A DNA stretch of 64,000 nucleotides from Hydrogenophaga sp040372165 (lineage in GTDB: Bacteria; Pseudomonadota; Gammaproteobacteria; Burkholderiales; Burkholderiaceae_C): positions 1 through 64,000 of the forward strand of contig NZ_BAABWG010000007.1 of assembly GCF_040372165.1 (NCBI RefSeq). Direction: 5' to 3'. Made by a program: the position numbers and the translations under genes. Shown piece after piece: positions 16,081 through 25,243 of this stretch; the stretch's first letter is position 1, and each line of letters opens with the position of its first letter. A model generated the notes under the pieces. It was not told the DNA's origin, searched no databases, and saw only the letters and a list, made by a program, of their open reading frames with translations.

Positions 16081-16878
16081 TCAGGCGGCGCCATGGCACT
16101 TCTTGAATTTCTTGCCACTACCGCACCAGCACGGATCATTGCGTCCGGGCAGATCGGCCTTGCGCGCCGGATCCACCCTGGGACCCAGCGTCTTCCATAG
16201 CTGACGAAGGTCATACACGGCCCAGACAGCGGCTGCCCACTGGTTCATGCGCTCATCACTGACAGTGGGTTCGCCCTCTTCTTCAAAGAGATTGTGCTCG
16301 GGCGTCCCCGTATCGTCTTCGGTCAAAGCCACGATCTGACTCAAGGCCTGATCAAGCCACTCGGCGGCCTCTTTGTCGCGCGGCGAGACCCACTCCTCTT
16401 CCCAGTTTTCGACCACAAACATGAAGCCCAGCGCCCAGACCTGCGCGAACGCAGGGATTTCCTCGTCGCTCACGTCCTCACGCTCTTCCGGCGGCAATGA
16501 AAGCAGTGCGCCTTTCACATCGGATATCTCGGGCTGATAGCAGCCGTCGTCGCTGAGGTTCTCGACGACGTTGTCGAGGTTTTGCGAGACCTCGTTCCAC
16601 CGCTTGTTCCACAGCGCCATGAAGCGCTCTTTCTGCGCTTCATCATCAAACTGGTTGATGCCCCCATCGCCGACTTCCAGCAGCAAGGGCAGGTACTCAT
16701 CAGGACCAACCGGCCTGCGCGTACAGATGAGCGCCGCCATGGCGCCATCGAGGAACTCCCACTGAGGGGTCTCCTCGTCCCGCTTGCGCAGGGCGTCCAG
16801 GATGTCGTCAATCTCCTGGGTGTCGTTCTCGTTGAACGCGTTGTCGTCCTGGTTGCTGGTTTGTACGGGTTCAGTCAC
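16081..16878 (-). CDS. UPF0149/YecA-family protein with C-terminal SEC-C motif
   Basis: A 265-aa acidic protein. Residues ~20-205 match the UPF0149 helical domain (EFLDGAMAALICTRRPVGP, then LGFMFVVENWEEEW). The C terminus GRNDPCWCGSGKKFKKCHG is a SEC-C zinc-binding motif (C-x-C...C-H). I chose GTG at 16878, which has AAGGA 7-8 bases upstream; the frame extends 12 more codons to a TTG. The function is unknown; SEC-C modules bind zinc and occur in SecA and many unrelated proteins. It converges with the CZB-like gene. Confidence 0.85.
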   Translation of the reverse strand: MTEPVQTSNQDDNAFNENDTQEIDDILDALRKRDEETPQWEFLDGAMAALICTRRPVGPDEYLPLLLEVGDGGINQFDDEAQKERFMALWNKRWNEVSQNLDNVVENLSDDGCYQPEISDVKGALLSLPPEEREDVSDEEIPAFAQVWALGFMFVVENWEEEWVSPRDKEAAEWLDQALSQIVALTEDDTGTPEHNLFEEEGEPTVSDERMNQWAAAVWAVYDLRQLWKTLGPRVDPARKADLPGRNDPCWCGSGKKFKKCHGAA

Positions 16879-17040
16879 GCGGTGTCCTTGCCGAAAAATA
16901 GTCACTCCGGCCAATTATCATGGTGGCAGTGTAGGGCCTGTTTGTATCCATTTTCCACGATGTCAGTGGTTTGGCTGCGATATCGACGAATCAGAACAAT
17001 TCGCACAAACCGGCCCAGATCCTCATAAAGGTCTCTCCAC

Positions 17041-18663
17041 ATGCTCGACAGATTGAACGCCTTCTATCCGGTCAGGTACACGGCCATGGCTGTGTGCGTG
17101 TTCTTGTTTGCCATCAGCCTGCTTGCCGCACTGACAGGCCATCCGGCCGGGTGGTGGTCGGCGCTCGTCTTTGGCGGGCTGTGCTGGATCGGCTGGTGGG
17201 ACATGCGGCAGACACGCAAGTCCGTGCTGCGCAACTATCCCATCATTGGCCACCTGCGCTACATGCTGGAGAAGATCCGGCCAGAGATTCGCCAGTACTT
17301 TCTGGAAAGCGACACCGAGGCCACGCCCTTTTCGCGCAGCCAACGCACGGTCGTCTATGCACGAGCCAAGGGCCAGACCGACAAGCGCCCCTTCGGCACA
17401 CAGCTTGACGTTCACAAAGACGGCTATGAGTGGTTGAATCACTCGATCAACACCACTTCACTCGAGTCGCACGACTTTCGGGTCACCATCGGTGGCCCCG
17501 ACTGTCGGCAGCCCTACAGCGCGAGCGTCTTCAACATCTCTGCCATGAGCTTCGGCGCCCTGTCTGCGCGCGCCGTGGAGGCACTCAACTCGGGCGCCAA
17601 GAAGGGCGGATTCGCACATGACACGGGCGAAGGCGCCATCTCCACCTGGCATCGCGTCCACGGAGGTGACCTGATCTGGGAAATCGGCTCGGGCTATTTC
17701 GGCTGCCGAGACGACGAAGGGCGCTTCAACCCTGAGCGCTTCAAGGCCAACGCGGCCGATCCGCAGGTCAAGATGATCGAGGTCAAACTCAGCCAGGGGG
17801 CAAAGCCCGGGCACGGCGGCATGCTGCCAGGCGCAAAAGTCACGCCGGAAGTGGCCGAAGCCCGGGGGGTCCCGGTCGGCAAGGACTGCATCTCGCCTTC
17901 TTCCCACAGCGCTTTCAGCACACCGCGTGAACTCATGGAATTCATGGCTCAATTGCGCGAACTCTCCGGTGGCAAGCCCGTGGGCTTCAAGCTGTGTATC
18001 GGTCACCCCTGGGAGTGGTTTGCCATCGTCAAAGCCATGCAGACCACCGGCATCACGCCCGACTTCATCGTCGTGGACGGGTCTGAAGGCGGCACCGGTG
18101 CCGCCCCTCTGGAGTTCACGGACCACATCGGCATGCCACTGCAAGAGGGCTTGCGCATGGTGCACAACACCCTTGTTGGCGTGAACCTGAGAGACCGCAT
18201 CCGCATCGGTTGCGCGGGAAAGATCGTGACCGCCTTTGACATTGCACGTGCCATGGCGCTGGGTGCTGACTGGTGCAACAGTGCACGTGGCTTCATGTTT
18301 GCTCTGGGCTGCATTCAGGCACAGGCCTGCCACACGGGCCATTGCCCGACGGGCGTGACCACCCAGGACCCACTGCGCCAGCAAGCCTTGATCGTGCCGG
18401 ACAAATCGCAACGGGTGTTCCAATTCCACCAGAACACCTTGAAGGCACTGCAGGAGCTGATTCAGGCGGCGGGACTTCACCACCCGGGCGACATTGGCAC
18501 CCATCACATCATGCGCCGTGTGAGTGAAAACGAAGTGCGCCCTTTGGCCACCCTGCTGCCCGAGGTGCCCTCCGGAGCATTGCTGCGCAAGACAGAGGGT
18601 TTGCCGGCTGCCTATGCCGTCTACTGGAAGCTGGCCAGCGACGAACGGTTCAGCATGAACTGA
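17041..18663 (+). CDS. Membrane-anchored FMN-binding glutamate synthase-family protein
   Basis: A 540-aa protein with two N-terminal hydrophobic segments (about residues 13-32 and 37-55) followed by a glutamate synthase central/FMN TIM barrel. Typical stretches are SAMSFGALSARAVEALN, GEGAISTWHR, KPGHGGMLPGAKV, VDGSEGGTGAAP and a Cys cluster CIQAQACHTGHCPTGV, which binds a 3Fe-4S cluster in GltB. No glutaminase domain is present and no gltD-like partner is adjacent, so it is not a complete glutamate synthase; the physiological reaction is unknown. Confidence 0.88.
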   Translation: MLDRLNAFYPVRYTAMAVCVFLFAISLLAALTGHPAGWWSALVFGGLCWIGWWDMRQTRKSVLRNYPIIGHLRYMLEKIRPEIRQYFLESDTEATPFSRSQRTVVYARAKGQTDKRPFGTQLDVHKDGYEWLNHSINTTSLESHDFRVTIGGPDCRQPYSASVFNISAMSFGALSARAVEALNSGAKKGGFAHDTGEGAISTWHRVHGGDLIWEIGSGYFGCRDDEGRFNPERFKANAADPQVKMIEVKLSQGAKPGHGGMLPGAKVTPEVAEARGVPVGKDCISPSSHSAFSTPRELMEFMAQLRELSGGKPVGFKLCIGHPWEWFAIVKAMQTTGITPDFIVVDGSEGGTGAAPLEFTDHIGMPLQEGLRMVHNTLVGVNLRDRIRIGCAGKIVTAFDIARAMALGADWCNSARGFMFALGCIQAQACHTGHCPTGVTTQDPLRQQALIVPDKSQRVFQFHQNTLKALQELIQAAGLHHPGDIGTHHIMRRVSENEVRPLATLLPEVPSGALLRKTEGLPAAYAVYWKLASDERFSMN

Positions 18664-18669
18664 ACCGAG

Positions 18670-19131
18670 TCAAGGTGTTGGCCACACAGCCATGACTGTG
18701 GCTCCGACCTTGGCCAGGCGCCTGGTCATGCAAAGGACCGCAGCGTCTTTGCTGAGCAGCACGGCTTGGTGCGCCACAGCCAGATCGATGAATTTCTGGT
18801 CATCGCCATCCTTGCAGGTGTATGGCGCCTTGGCCGCATCCGGCGCAATTTGCACCATGGCCCGCCATTGCGACATGACTGCGCCGGCTGTCATGGACTG
18901 CGATGCCAGGCGGCGGGCAATCTGCGGATAGGCTAGCACCCTTTCGAGCTCGACACCCATGGATTCTGTGGCCAGCCATGGTGACAGCACGGAGGGGTGG
19001 GGGCCAGCGACATCCGGCATCGCCAACGCCTGCCTCAGACTATCCGTCGCCGGGTCCTGGAACACCAGCAAATCCAGCGCAATGTTGGTGTCGATCACCA
19101 CCGGGCAGCGCCCTTGAACGGGCGCACTCAT
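18670..19131 (-). CDS. PIN-domain putative ribonuclease
   Basis: A 153-aa single PIN domain. The first acidic site is VVIDTNIALDLL (Asp14), a conserved Glu lies in the central helices (ATESMGVELERVL), and the last acidic pair is in KDGDDQKFIDLA with LLSKD near the end. The family includes toxins and RNA-processing nucleases. No antitoxin-like gene is next to it. Instead its ATG overlaps the stop of the upstream RNA methyltransferase gene (ATGA), implying co-translation. A role in RNA metabolism is inference. Confidence 0.85.
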   Translation of the reverse strand: MSAPVQGRCPVVIDTNIALDLLVFQDPATDSLRQALAMPDVAGPHPSVLSPWLATESMGVELERVLAYPQIARRLASQSMTAGAVMSQWRAMVQIAPDAAKAPYTCKDGDDQKFIDLAVAHQAVLLSKDAAVLCMTRRLAKVGATVMAVWPTP

Positions 19132-20480
19132 TCGTCAGCCGTTGGCCTGGGTCCGCGCGCGATCAAGTCGAAGCGAAACAGGCGGCATTCGATGGGACCA
19201 TTCCACAGCGGCACGCGACGCGAAGCCTTGAAGCGCATCTTGCCCGGCAGCTTGCTGTCAGGCGTGAGCAACCAGGCCGTCCAGCCAGCGTAGTGACTCT
19301 TCCAGTGCGCGGACAGGCGTTCAAAAAAGGTATCGCTGTCGCTCTCTGTGCCGTCGCTGCTCTGAAAACCTTCGCGGCCCGCAGGAGAAGCTGAAGCAGC
19401 CCCATTGGCGCCCACGGTGAACACCCTCGGCGCCCTGCCGCCTGCGGCGCGTGTAGAGGCTCTGGTTCGGGCATCCTGACCGGCGGCACCGGCGGCCGCA
19501 ATGCGTTCGCCATAGGGCGGATTGAGCAGCAACACACCGGGAGTCTCGGTAGGGGGACGGCGTTCCAGTGCATCGCCTCCGCGCAGTTGCACGGCAAATG
19601 CCACGCCCGCACGCTCAGCATTGCGCTGTGCAAAGTCGACCATACGGAAAGCCACATCGCTGCCAAACACGATAGGCGAATGCCCGTCCGGCCATTGCCT
19701 TCGCGCTTTTGCTGCCTGGTCCTTGAGCGACTGCCACACGTGCTGTTGGCAAGGGATCAGTTTTTCAAAAGCGAATCGCCGCTGCAGGCCTGGCGCAATG
19801 TTCAAAGCCATTTGCGCCGCTTCAATGACCACCGTGCCGCTGCCGCAACAAGGGTCGTACAGCGGAGGGATGTCGTCCACCGACTCGGCCGCACGGGCCT
19901 GGTCGTCCCACCCCGTCGCAGCGATCATGGCTGCGGCCAGGGTTTCCTTCAGCGGCGCATCGCCCTTGTCTTCTCGCCAGCCCCGCTTGAACAAGGGCTC
20001 GCCCGTGGTGTCGATATAGAGCGTCAGCTCGTCAGCCGTCAGGTGGGCGAACACCCGCACATCCGGCCACCTTGTGTCCACGCTGGGTCGTTCGCCGCGC
20101 TTGGCGCGAAACCGGTCACAGACGGCATCCTTGATCTTCAGTGCGGCAAAGTTCAGGCTCTTGAGCGGGCTGTGCTGCGCCGTGATCTCAACCTTGAGTG
20201 TTTGATCAGGGTCGAACCAGATCTCCCAGGCGACGCTGGAGGCGGCGTCGTACAGGTCCTCTTCTTGCCGGTAGCGCCCGTTCCACAGGCGAACCAGCAC
20301 GCGCTGAGCCAGGCGGCTGTGAAGATTGAGCAGCATGGCATTGCGCCACGACGTGCGCACCTGCACGCCAGCACGGACCGCGCGAACCGGCTCGTCTGCT
20401 CCGACGAGCCGGCGGACCTCGGCTTCAAGAAATGCTTCGACGCCGGCCGCGCAGGGCAGAAAGATGTCCAACTGATTCAT
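19128..20480 (-). CDS. THUMP-domain class I SAM-dependent RNA methyltransferase (RlmL N-domain-like)
   Basis: A 450-aa protein. An N-terminal THUMP-containing half (residues ~1-160) precedes a Rossmann methyltransferase with LYDPCCGSGTVVIEAA and the catalytic NPPYGER motif, typical of N2-guanine rRNA methyltransferases such as RlmL (23S G2445). After NPPYGER there is an insert of roughly 60 low-complexity residues rich in Ala, Arg, Ser and Gly. The ATG at 20480 is preferred over an upstream TTG at 20501; neither has a good ribosome site. It lies between rpoN and the PIN gene on the same strand. Confidence 0.87.
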   Translation of the reverse strand: MNQLDIFLPCAAGVEAFLEAEVRRLVGADEPVRAVRAGVQVRTSWRNAMLLNLHSRLAQRVLVRLWNGRYRQEEDLYDAASSVAWEIWFDPDQTLKVEITAQHSPLKSLNFAALKIKDAVCDRFRAKRGERPSVDTRWPDVRVFAHLTADELTLYIDTTGEPLFKRGWREDKGDAPLKETLAAAMIAATGWDDQARAAESVDDIPPLYDPCCGSGTVVIEAAQMALNIAPGLQRRFAFEKLIPCQQHVWQSLKDQAAKARRQWPDGHSPIVFGSDVAFRMVDFAQRNAERAGVAFAVQLRGGDALERRPPTETPGVLLLNPPYGERIAAAGAAGQDARTRASTRAAGGRAPRVFTVGANGAASASPAGREGFQSSDGTESDSDTFFERLSAHWKSHYAGWTAWLLTPDSKLPGKMRFKASRRVPLWNGPIECRLFRFDLIARGPRPTADE

Positions 20481-20559
20481 GCGATGGATTTGACTGTTCA
20501 AGACAAGTCGCGTTCACCCGCGACCTGGGAGCCATAGGGTCCGGTTCAGAAGGCGGAGC

Positions 20560-22200
20560 TCAAAGCGCCTTGCGTAGATTGGCCGGAGCGATCCGCAACG
20601 ATTCCCGGTATTTGGCCACGGTTCGGCGCGCACACTCAATACCCTGCTCGCGCAGCATGGCAGAAAGCTGATTGTCGGACAACGGCTTGCTGGGTTCTTC
20701 GGAGGCGATGAATTGCTTGAGCAGCGCTCGCACCGCTGTGCTGGACGCGTTGCCTCCCGTTTCCGTTCCCAGGGAAGAGCCAAAGAAGTACTTGAGCTCA
20801 TAGGTGCCGAATGGCGTGGCCATGTACTTGGCCGTGGTCACACGGCTGATGGTGGACTCATGCAAGCCCAGCTCGTCAGCGATCTCGCGCAAGACCAGAG
20901 GGCGCATGGCCAGCTCGCCGTGCATGAAGAAATTGCGCTGCCGCTCGACAATGGCGGTTGAGACACGCAAGATGGTGTCAAAGCGCTGCTGGATGTTCTT
21001 GAGGAACCACCGTGCTTCCTGCAACCGCTGTTGCATGGCGGCATAGCCCCCACTGTCGGCATTGGCGTCTTTTGTGCCGCCGCGGCTCTGTCTCATGGCG
21101 CCCGCATAGGCATCCTGAACCCGCACCTTGGGCATCACATCAGGGTTGAGCTGCACCTTGAAGCCACGCCCCGACCGACTGACGATCACGTCCGGCACGA
21201 CCACCATCTGATCGACGTTGACGAAACGCCGTCCGGGCTTGGGCTCCAGGCCGGCAATCAGTGCCAGGGCAGACTTCACCAGTTCTGCTGGCAGGGAACA
21301 CTGGGCGCTCAGCCGTTTGACGTCCCGCTTGGCGACCAGCTCCAGCGGCTGGTCGCAAAGCTGCAAGGCTGCCTGGGCCTCGGGCGTATTGCGCAATTCC
21401 ATGATCTGCAGCCGCAGACACTCGCTCAGATCGCGAGCACCCACGCCTGCCGGCTCGAGATGCTGCAACCAGGCCAGGGCCGTGCGCAGCTGCTCTTCAG
21501 CCTCCTCCAGCTGCTCCACACCTGGAGGGGGCTCGCCCGCACCGTGTTTGAGGCGCCACCAATCGAGCGCCAGCGACATGAGGTCATCTTCAAGATAGCC
21601 GTCGTCGTTGAGCGACTCAATCAGGAAATACAGCGCGGCCTGATCGTCGTCACTCAGACGCATGCAGCGGGCTTGCTGGTGCAGGAAGTCATACAGGGTC
21701 TCGTGGGCGCTGGCCAGATCCATGGCGGAGACCTCATCCCCCCCATCGCCGCTTCCGGCGTTGCGCGCTGGCGCATCCCCCCCCCACTCGCCGTCATCGG
21801 GCGCCACGTCGACGCTGCCATCCCCTTCCCAGCTCTCCTCCACGGGCGCGTCACCATCGGCACGCAATTCCGCAGCTTCCTCGCGCGCCTCTTGTGCAGT
21901 GTCAGAAGTGGATGTGCCATCCTTTGTTGCAGAAGGACCGGCATCGGTCTCAGTGCTCTGGGCGGCGTCGATTTCGACGGCCTGCTCTCCTGAGCTCACC
22001 TGCGCATCCGACTGATCGAGCCCGAACTCCTCTCGTTCGGCCGCGTCGTCGGCGCGCTCGAGAAAGGGGTTCTCGTCGAGCATTTGCTCGACTTCCTGCG
22101 CCATCTCCAGCGTAGACAACTGCAACAGCCGGATCGACTGCTGCAGTTGAGGGGTCAGCGCCAGATGCTGGGAGACGCGTAGCGAAAGGCCTTGCTTCAT
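20560..22200 (-). CDS. rpoN: RNA polymerase sigma-54 factor
   Basis: A 546-aa sigma-54 that recognises -24/-12 promoters with activator ATPases. Region I (MKQGLSLRVSQHLALTPQLQ at residues 1-20) opens with the Gln-rich helix. A long acidic region II of roughly 120 residues follows, explaining the length over E. coli's 477 aa. The C-terminal RpoN box ARRTVAKYRE is near 524-533, with the HTH upstream (LHESTISRVT). The ATG at 22200 is the family start. lptB ends 80 bases upstream, the usual lptA-lptB-rpoN order; hpf, ptsN and hprK are at 55-57 kb instead of next door. Confidence 0.96.
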   Translation of the reverse strand: MKQGLSLRVSQHLALTPQLQQSIRLLQLSTLEMAQEVEQMLDENPFLERADDAAEREEFGLDQSDAQVSSGEQAVEIDAAQSTETDAGPSATKDGTSTSDTAQEAREEAAELRADGDAPVEESWEGDGSVDVAPDDGEWGGDAPARNAGSGDGGDEVSAMDLASAHETLYDFLHQQARCMRLSDDDQAALYFLIESLNDDGYLEDDLMSLALDWWRLKHGAGEPPPGVEQLEEAEEQLRTALAWLQHLEPAGVGARDLSECLRLQIMELRNTPEAQAALQLCDQPLELVAKRDVKRLSAQCSLPAELVKSALALIAGLEPKPGRRFVNVDQMVVVPDVIVSRSGRGFKVQLNPDVMPKVRVQDAYAGAMRQSRGGTKDANADSGGYAAMQQRLQEARWFLKNIQQRFDTILRVSTAIVERQRNFFMHGELAMRPLVLREIADELGLHESTISRVTTAKYMATPFGTYELKYFFGSSLGTETGGNASSTAVRALLKQFIASEEPSKPLSDNQLSAMLREQGIECARRTVAKYRESLRIAPANLRKAL

Positions 22201-22279
22201 GAGCCCCACACCAGCCGCACGCGCAGACCATCGCCAGCGTACAACCGTTGTCGTTGAGCTTGCACACCCGCACCCATGC

Positions 22280-23074
22280 CTACATCCTGAAGTGCTCGCC
22301 CAGGTACACCCGGCGAACATCTGCGTTGTCCACAATTTCCTGCGTTGTCCCGCTGGCAAGGACCTGACCATCCGAGATGATGTAGGCGTGATCACAAATG
22401 CCAAGCGTCTCTCGCACGTTGTGGTCCGTGATCAGGACACCGATGCCACGCGACTTGAGGAAGCTGATGATTTGCTGGATCTCGATCACGGCGATGGGAT
22501 CGATACCGGCAAAAGGCTCGTCGAGCAAGATGAACCGTGGACTGGTGGCCAGGGCTCGCGCGATCTCGACGCGGCGGCGCTCCCCGCCGGAGAGCGCTGG
22601 GGCCGGGGAAGCGCGCAAGTGGTCCACCCTCAAATCCTTGAGCAACTGGTCCAGCCGGGCATTGATTTCCAGCTCGGACAAGGGTTGTCCGGCCACATCC
22701 ACCTGCAACTCCAGAACCGCGCGGACATTTTGCTCGACGGTGAGTTTGCGAAAGATGGATGCTTCCTGCGGCAGGTAGCCCAACCCGAGGCGAGCCCGTC
22801 GGTGGATAGGCAAGCGTTCGATGCGCTTTCCATCCAGGGTGATTTCGCCGCCGTCAGCGCGCAGCAATCCGACGATCATGTAAAAAGAGGTGGTCTTGCC
22901 TGCACCGTTTGGTCCGAGCAATCCCACGACCTCACCCTTGTCAACCGAGAGTGAGACATCCTTGACGACCTTTCGGCTGCCATAGGATTTTTTCAGGCCC
23001 CGAACGTCCAGACGACTCTCGACAGCCATGGCCGGCGGCGATGCCGGCTCGAGCAATGCGTCGCTTTCGCTCAC
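22280..23074 (-). CDS. lptB: LPS export ABC transporter ATP-binding protein
   Basis: A 264-aa cytoplasmic ATPase that powers LptFG for lipopolysaccharide transport to the outer membrane. Walker A GPNGAGKTT is at residues 54-62, the Q-loop GYLPQEASIF, the ABC signature LSGGERRRVEIARAL and Walker B FILLDEPFAGIDP follow, as in LptB. The GTG start at 23074 overlaps the lptA stop (GTGA), so translation is coupled. The N terminus is ~20 residues longer than in E. coli. Confidence 0.96.
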   Translation of the reverse strand: MSESDALLEPASPPAMAVESRLDVRGLKKSYGSRKVVKDVSLSVDKGEVVGLLGPNGAGKTTSFYMIVGLLRADGGEITLDGKRIERLPIHRRARLGLGYLPQEASIFRKLTVEQNVRAVLELQVDVAGQPLSELEINARLDQLLKDLRVDHLRASPAPALSGGERRRVEIARALATSPRFILLDEPFAGIDPIAVIEIQQIISFLKSRGIGVLITDHNVRETLGICDHAYIISDGQVLASGTTQEIVDNADVRRVYLGEHFRM

Positions 23075-23703
23075 GGAGTCTTCTCGTTGAGCTTCTCGGA
23101 AGACTTGAGCTGCGCCGGCGGAGCCGATGGCTCGCTGGTCTTGTCCTGAGGAATGGGGGTGAGCATGGCCCGAACACGGCCGCTCGGGTTGCTCTCCGTC
23201 TGGGCACCCTTGCCACCCTTGACAGTGAACACCTCTGTCTCACTGTTGTAGACAATTTCATTGCCCGCACTCTCGTCATTGAGCTGAGCACCGCGGAAGC
23301 GGCGCAGCACAGCCTGCCCGGTGAAAGTCACCGTCTGCTTCTGGCTGTCGTAGACGATCTTGTTGCCTTCCCCTTCAATGTACTCATCCAAGCCTTCGCG
23401 CTTCTGGCGGAAGAAGCCCGGATTGCTTCCCTTGCCCACCAGCACGCCTCGCTGGTTGCCCTGATCGTCCTGACGAACCCGCAGGGAGTCTCCGCGCATG
23501 GTGATCGTGCCTTTGGTGATCAGGACCTTGCCGCTGAAGATGCTGGTCTGGCGGGCGTCGTCATAGCGCAGCGCGTCAGCTTCAATGTTCATGGGCTTGT
23601 CCTTGTCGGCTTTTTCAGCCAGCGCAACACCATTGGCGAGCAGGGCAACACCAACCAGAAGGGTCGAGCGGATCAGAGATGTGGGAAATGTTACAGGCGT
23701 CAT
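23071..23703 (-). CDS. lptA: LPS transport periplasmic protein LptA
   Basis: A 210-aa periplasmic OstA-like beta-jellyroll protein that bridges inner and outer membranes for LPS. A signal peptide (hydrophobic core about residues 10-28, cleaved near VALA) precedes PMNIEADALRYDDARQTSIFSG, the conserved start of the domain (given in part), and KGTITMRGDSLRV. The C-terminal 40 residues are low complexity (Pro, Ser, Lys). An alternative ATG lies 10 codons upstream (23733). Upstream is dsbA, not lptC, which normally precedes lptA. Confidence 0.92.
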   Translation of the reverse strand: MTPVTFPTSLIRSTLLVGVALLANGVALAEKADKDKPMNIEADALRYDDARQTSIFSGKVLITKGTITMRGDSLRVRQDDQGNQRGVLVGKGSNPGFFRQKREGLDEYIEGEGNKIVYDSQKQTVTFTGQAVLRRFRGAQLNDESAGNEIVYNSETEVFTVKGGKGAQTESNPSGRVRAMLTPIPQDKTSEPSAPPAQLKSSEKLNEKTP

Positions 23704-23850
23704 GGCAGTACAGGGCACGAAACTTGCATTCATTGTAGCGATTTATCGCTGGTATGCGGGGGGTGACTTGGCAATCACACCATAAAAAAGTGACAAGGGC
23801 CGCCCGAAGGCAGCCCATTGCTCGTCAGCCAATGGTTTGAAGATCAGATC

Positions 23851-24477
23851 TCAGCCCTTGCGGACTTCATCAATCAGCTGGGACGCCACTTGCAAGGTGC
23901 GAGGTCCTTGACCGGGAATGTAGAAGCGGCCCGCCACCGTCACAGCAGGCGTGCCTTCGACCTGATAGGCGTCCTGAACCTGCACGGCTCGCTTGGCCTT
24001 GCCTGCCACGCCGAAAGAGTTGTAGACCGCCACGAACTTGGCGCGATCCACACCCTGGCTCGCGACCCAGTCAGCAATGCTGTTGGCATCGCCCAGTCGC
24101 TTTTTCTCGGTGTGCCATGCCTGGAAGAACTTGTAGTGCAACTTCTCCACCAGGTCCATCGCTTCCAGCGAGTAGTACAACTGCTGCAACGGCACAAAGC
24201 GCGCGTTGAAAGCCACATGCACACGGCGGACCACGATGTCATCTTTCTGCTCGGCCTTCCACTTTTCCATGGGCGGCTCGAAGTTGAAGCAGTGGGGGCA
24301 TCCGTAAGAGAAGAATTCGAGCACCTCGATTTTTCCCGTGGGCACGTCTGTCAGCACCGGGTCCTTCAGCACCCGGTAGTGCTTGCCTGGCGTGAACACC
24401 TGTGCCTGCGCATTCGCCAGACCTGACCCCAGAACGGCTGCACTCACCAGTGACTGGGAAAACAAACGACGCTGCAT
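23851..24477 (-). CDS. dsbA: Thiol:disulfide interchange protein DsbA
   Basis: A 208-aa periplasmic oxidoreductase that introduces disulfides into exported proteins. After a signal peptide (cleavage after about NAQA, residue 25) comes a thioredoxin fold with the active site C60-P-H-C63 in FFSYGCPHCF and the cis-Pro loop VEGTPAVTVAGRF. A DsbB partner is not in the window. It follows a SPOR-domain gene by 90 bases on the same strand, and argS lies before that. Confidence 0.95.
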   Translation of the reverse strand: MQRRLFSQSLVSAAVLGSGLANAQAQVFTPGKHYRVLKDPVLTDVPTGKIEVLEFFSYGCPHCFNFEPPMEKWKAEQKDDIVVRRVHVAFNARFVPLQQLYYSLEAMDLVEKLHYKFFQAWHTEKKRLGDANSIADWVASQGVDRAKFVAVYNSFGVAGKAKRAVQVQDAYQVEGTPAVTVAGRFYIPGQGPRTLQVASQLIDEVRKG

Positions 24478-24567
24478 GCTCGGCTCCTCTCGATCCTGAT
24501 CAAAAATTCGTTGGTCTCTTGTGGCCTGGCAAAGTTCCTCTCAACTTGCCCGCGGCCCATCACGCCT

Positions 24568-25200
24568 TCAGCGGCGCAGTCGCACGAGAACGGCGTCCAC
24601 GCCATTGACCACCAGCTGCTCGCGGGTGGCATCTGCCATGGACTTCTCCTCGAACGGCCCGATGCGGACGCGGTAGACGGTCCGGCCATCCTGGCTGCGC
24701 TCGGATACGCCAGCGACCATGCCCATCATGCCCAGACGGGCACGCTGGTTTTCAGCGTCGCCCGCCGAGCTGAAAGCGCCGGCCTGGACAAAGTAGGTGT
24801 ACGGATCGCTCTGGTTGACCAGCCCGTCTGCCGAAGGGCTGGTAGAGGCCGTTCGCGAGCGGACGAAGTCACCCAGAGGGTCACCTTCTGTCGCATTGCC
24901 ACTCTCGGGCTGTGCGGTGACGCCAGGCTGTGCAGGCGGCTCGGGTGGCGGGGCCACTGTGGTTTCCTGGCCGCCCAGGACCGAGTTGGGGTTCCAGCCC
25001 TTGTTGCGCTCAGCCTCTTGCGCATCCTGTTCGGCGGTCCGGGACAGGGACCGTTCGACGAACGGAATGGGCACGCGCGTGACGTACACCGCGACCACAA
25101 GTGCGATGGCCAGCCCCACCACGACGCCGATCACGAAACCCAGCAGGGTTCCGCCGCGTTGGTGGCGGGCAGAGGCAGAAGAAGATGAAAGTGGTGTCAT
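24568..25200 (-). CDS. SPOR-domain (FtsN-like) membrane protein
   Basis: A 210-aa bitopic protein: short basic cytoplasmic N terminus, one transmembrane helix at about residues 18-42 (LLGFVIGVVVGLAIALVVAV), a Pro/Glu-rich periplasmic linker (~55-130), and a C-terminal SPOR domain (TYFVQAGAFSSAGDAENQRA onward) that binds denuded septal peptidoglycan. This architecture is that of FtsN-type division proteins, but essential FtsN residues cannot be verified here. It is located 43 bases after argS, a common Burkholderiales neighbourhood. Confidence 0.88.
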   Translation of the reverse strand: MTPLSSSSASARHQRGGTLLGFVIGVVVGLAIALVVAVYVTRVPIPFVERSLSRTAEQDAQEAERNKGWNPNSVLGGQETTVAPPPEPPAQPGVTAQPESGNATEGDPLGDFVRSRTASTSPSADGLVNQSDPYTYFVQAGAFSSAGDAENQRARLGMMGMVAGVSERSQDGRTVYRVRIGPFEEKSMADATREQLVVNGVDAVLVRLRR

Positions 25201-25243
25201 GTTGGTGCTCAGGTTGGACAGCCGCTATCGACAGCGGGTTGCC

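Noticed and set aside
18670..19131. Full toxin-antitoxin module
   Set aside because: Only the PIN protein is present; the gene coupled to it is an RNA methyltransferase, not an antitoxin.
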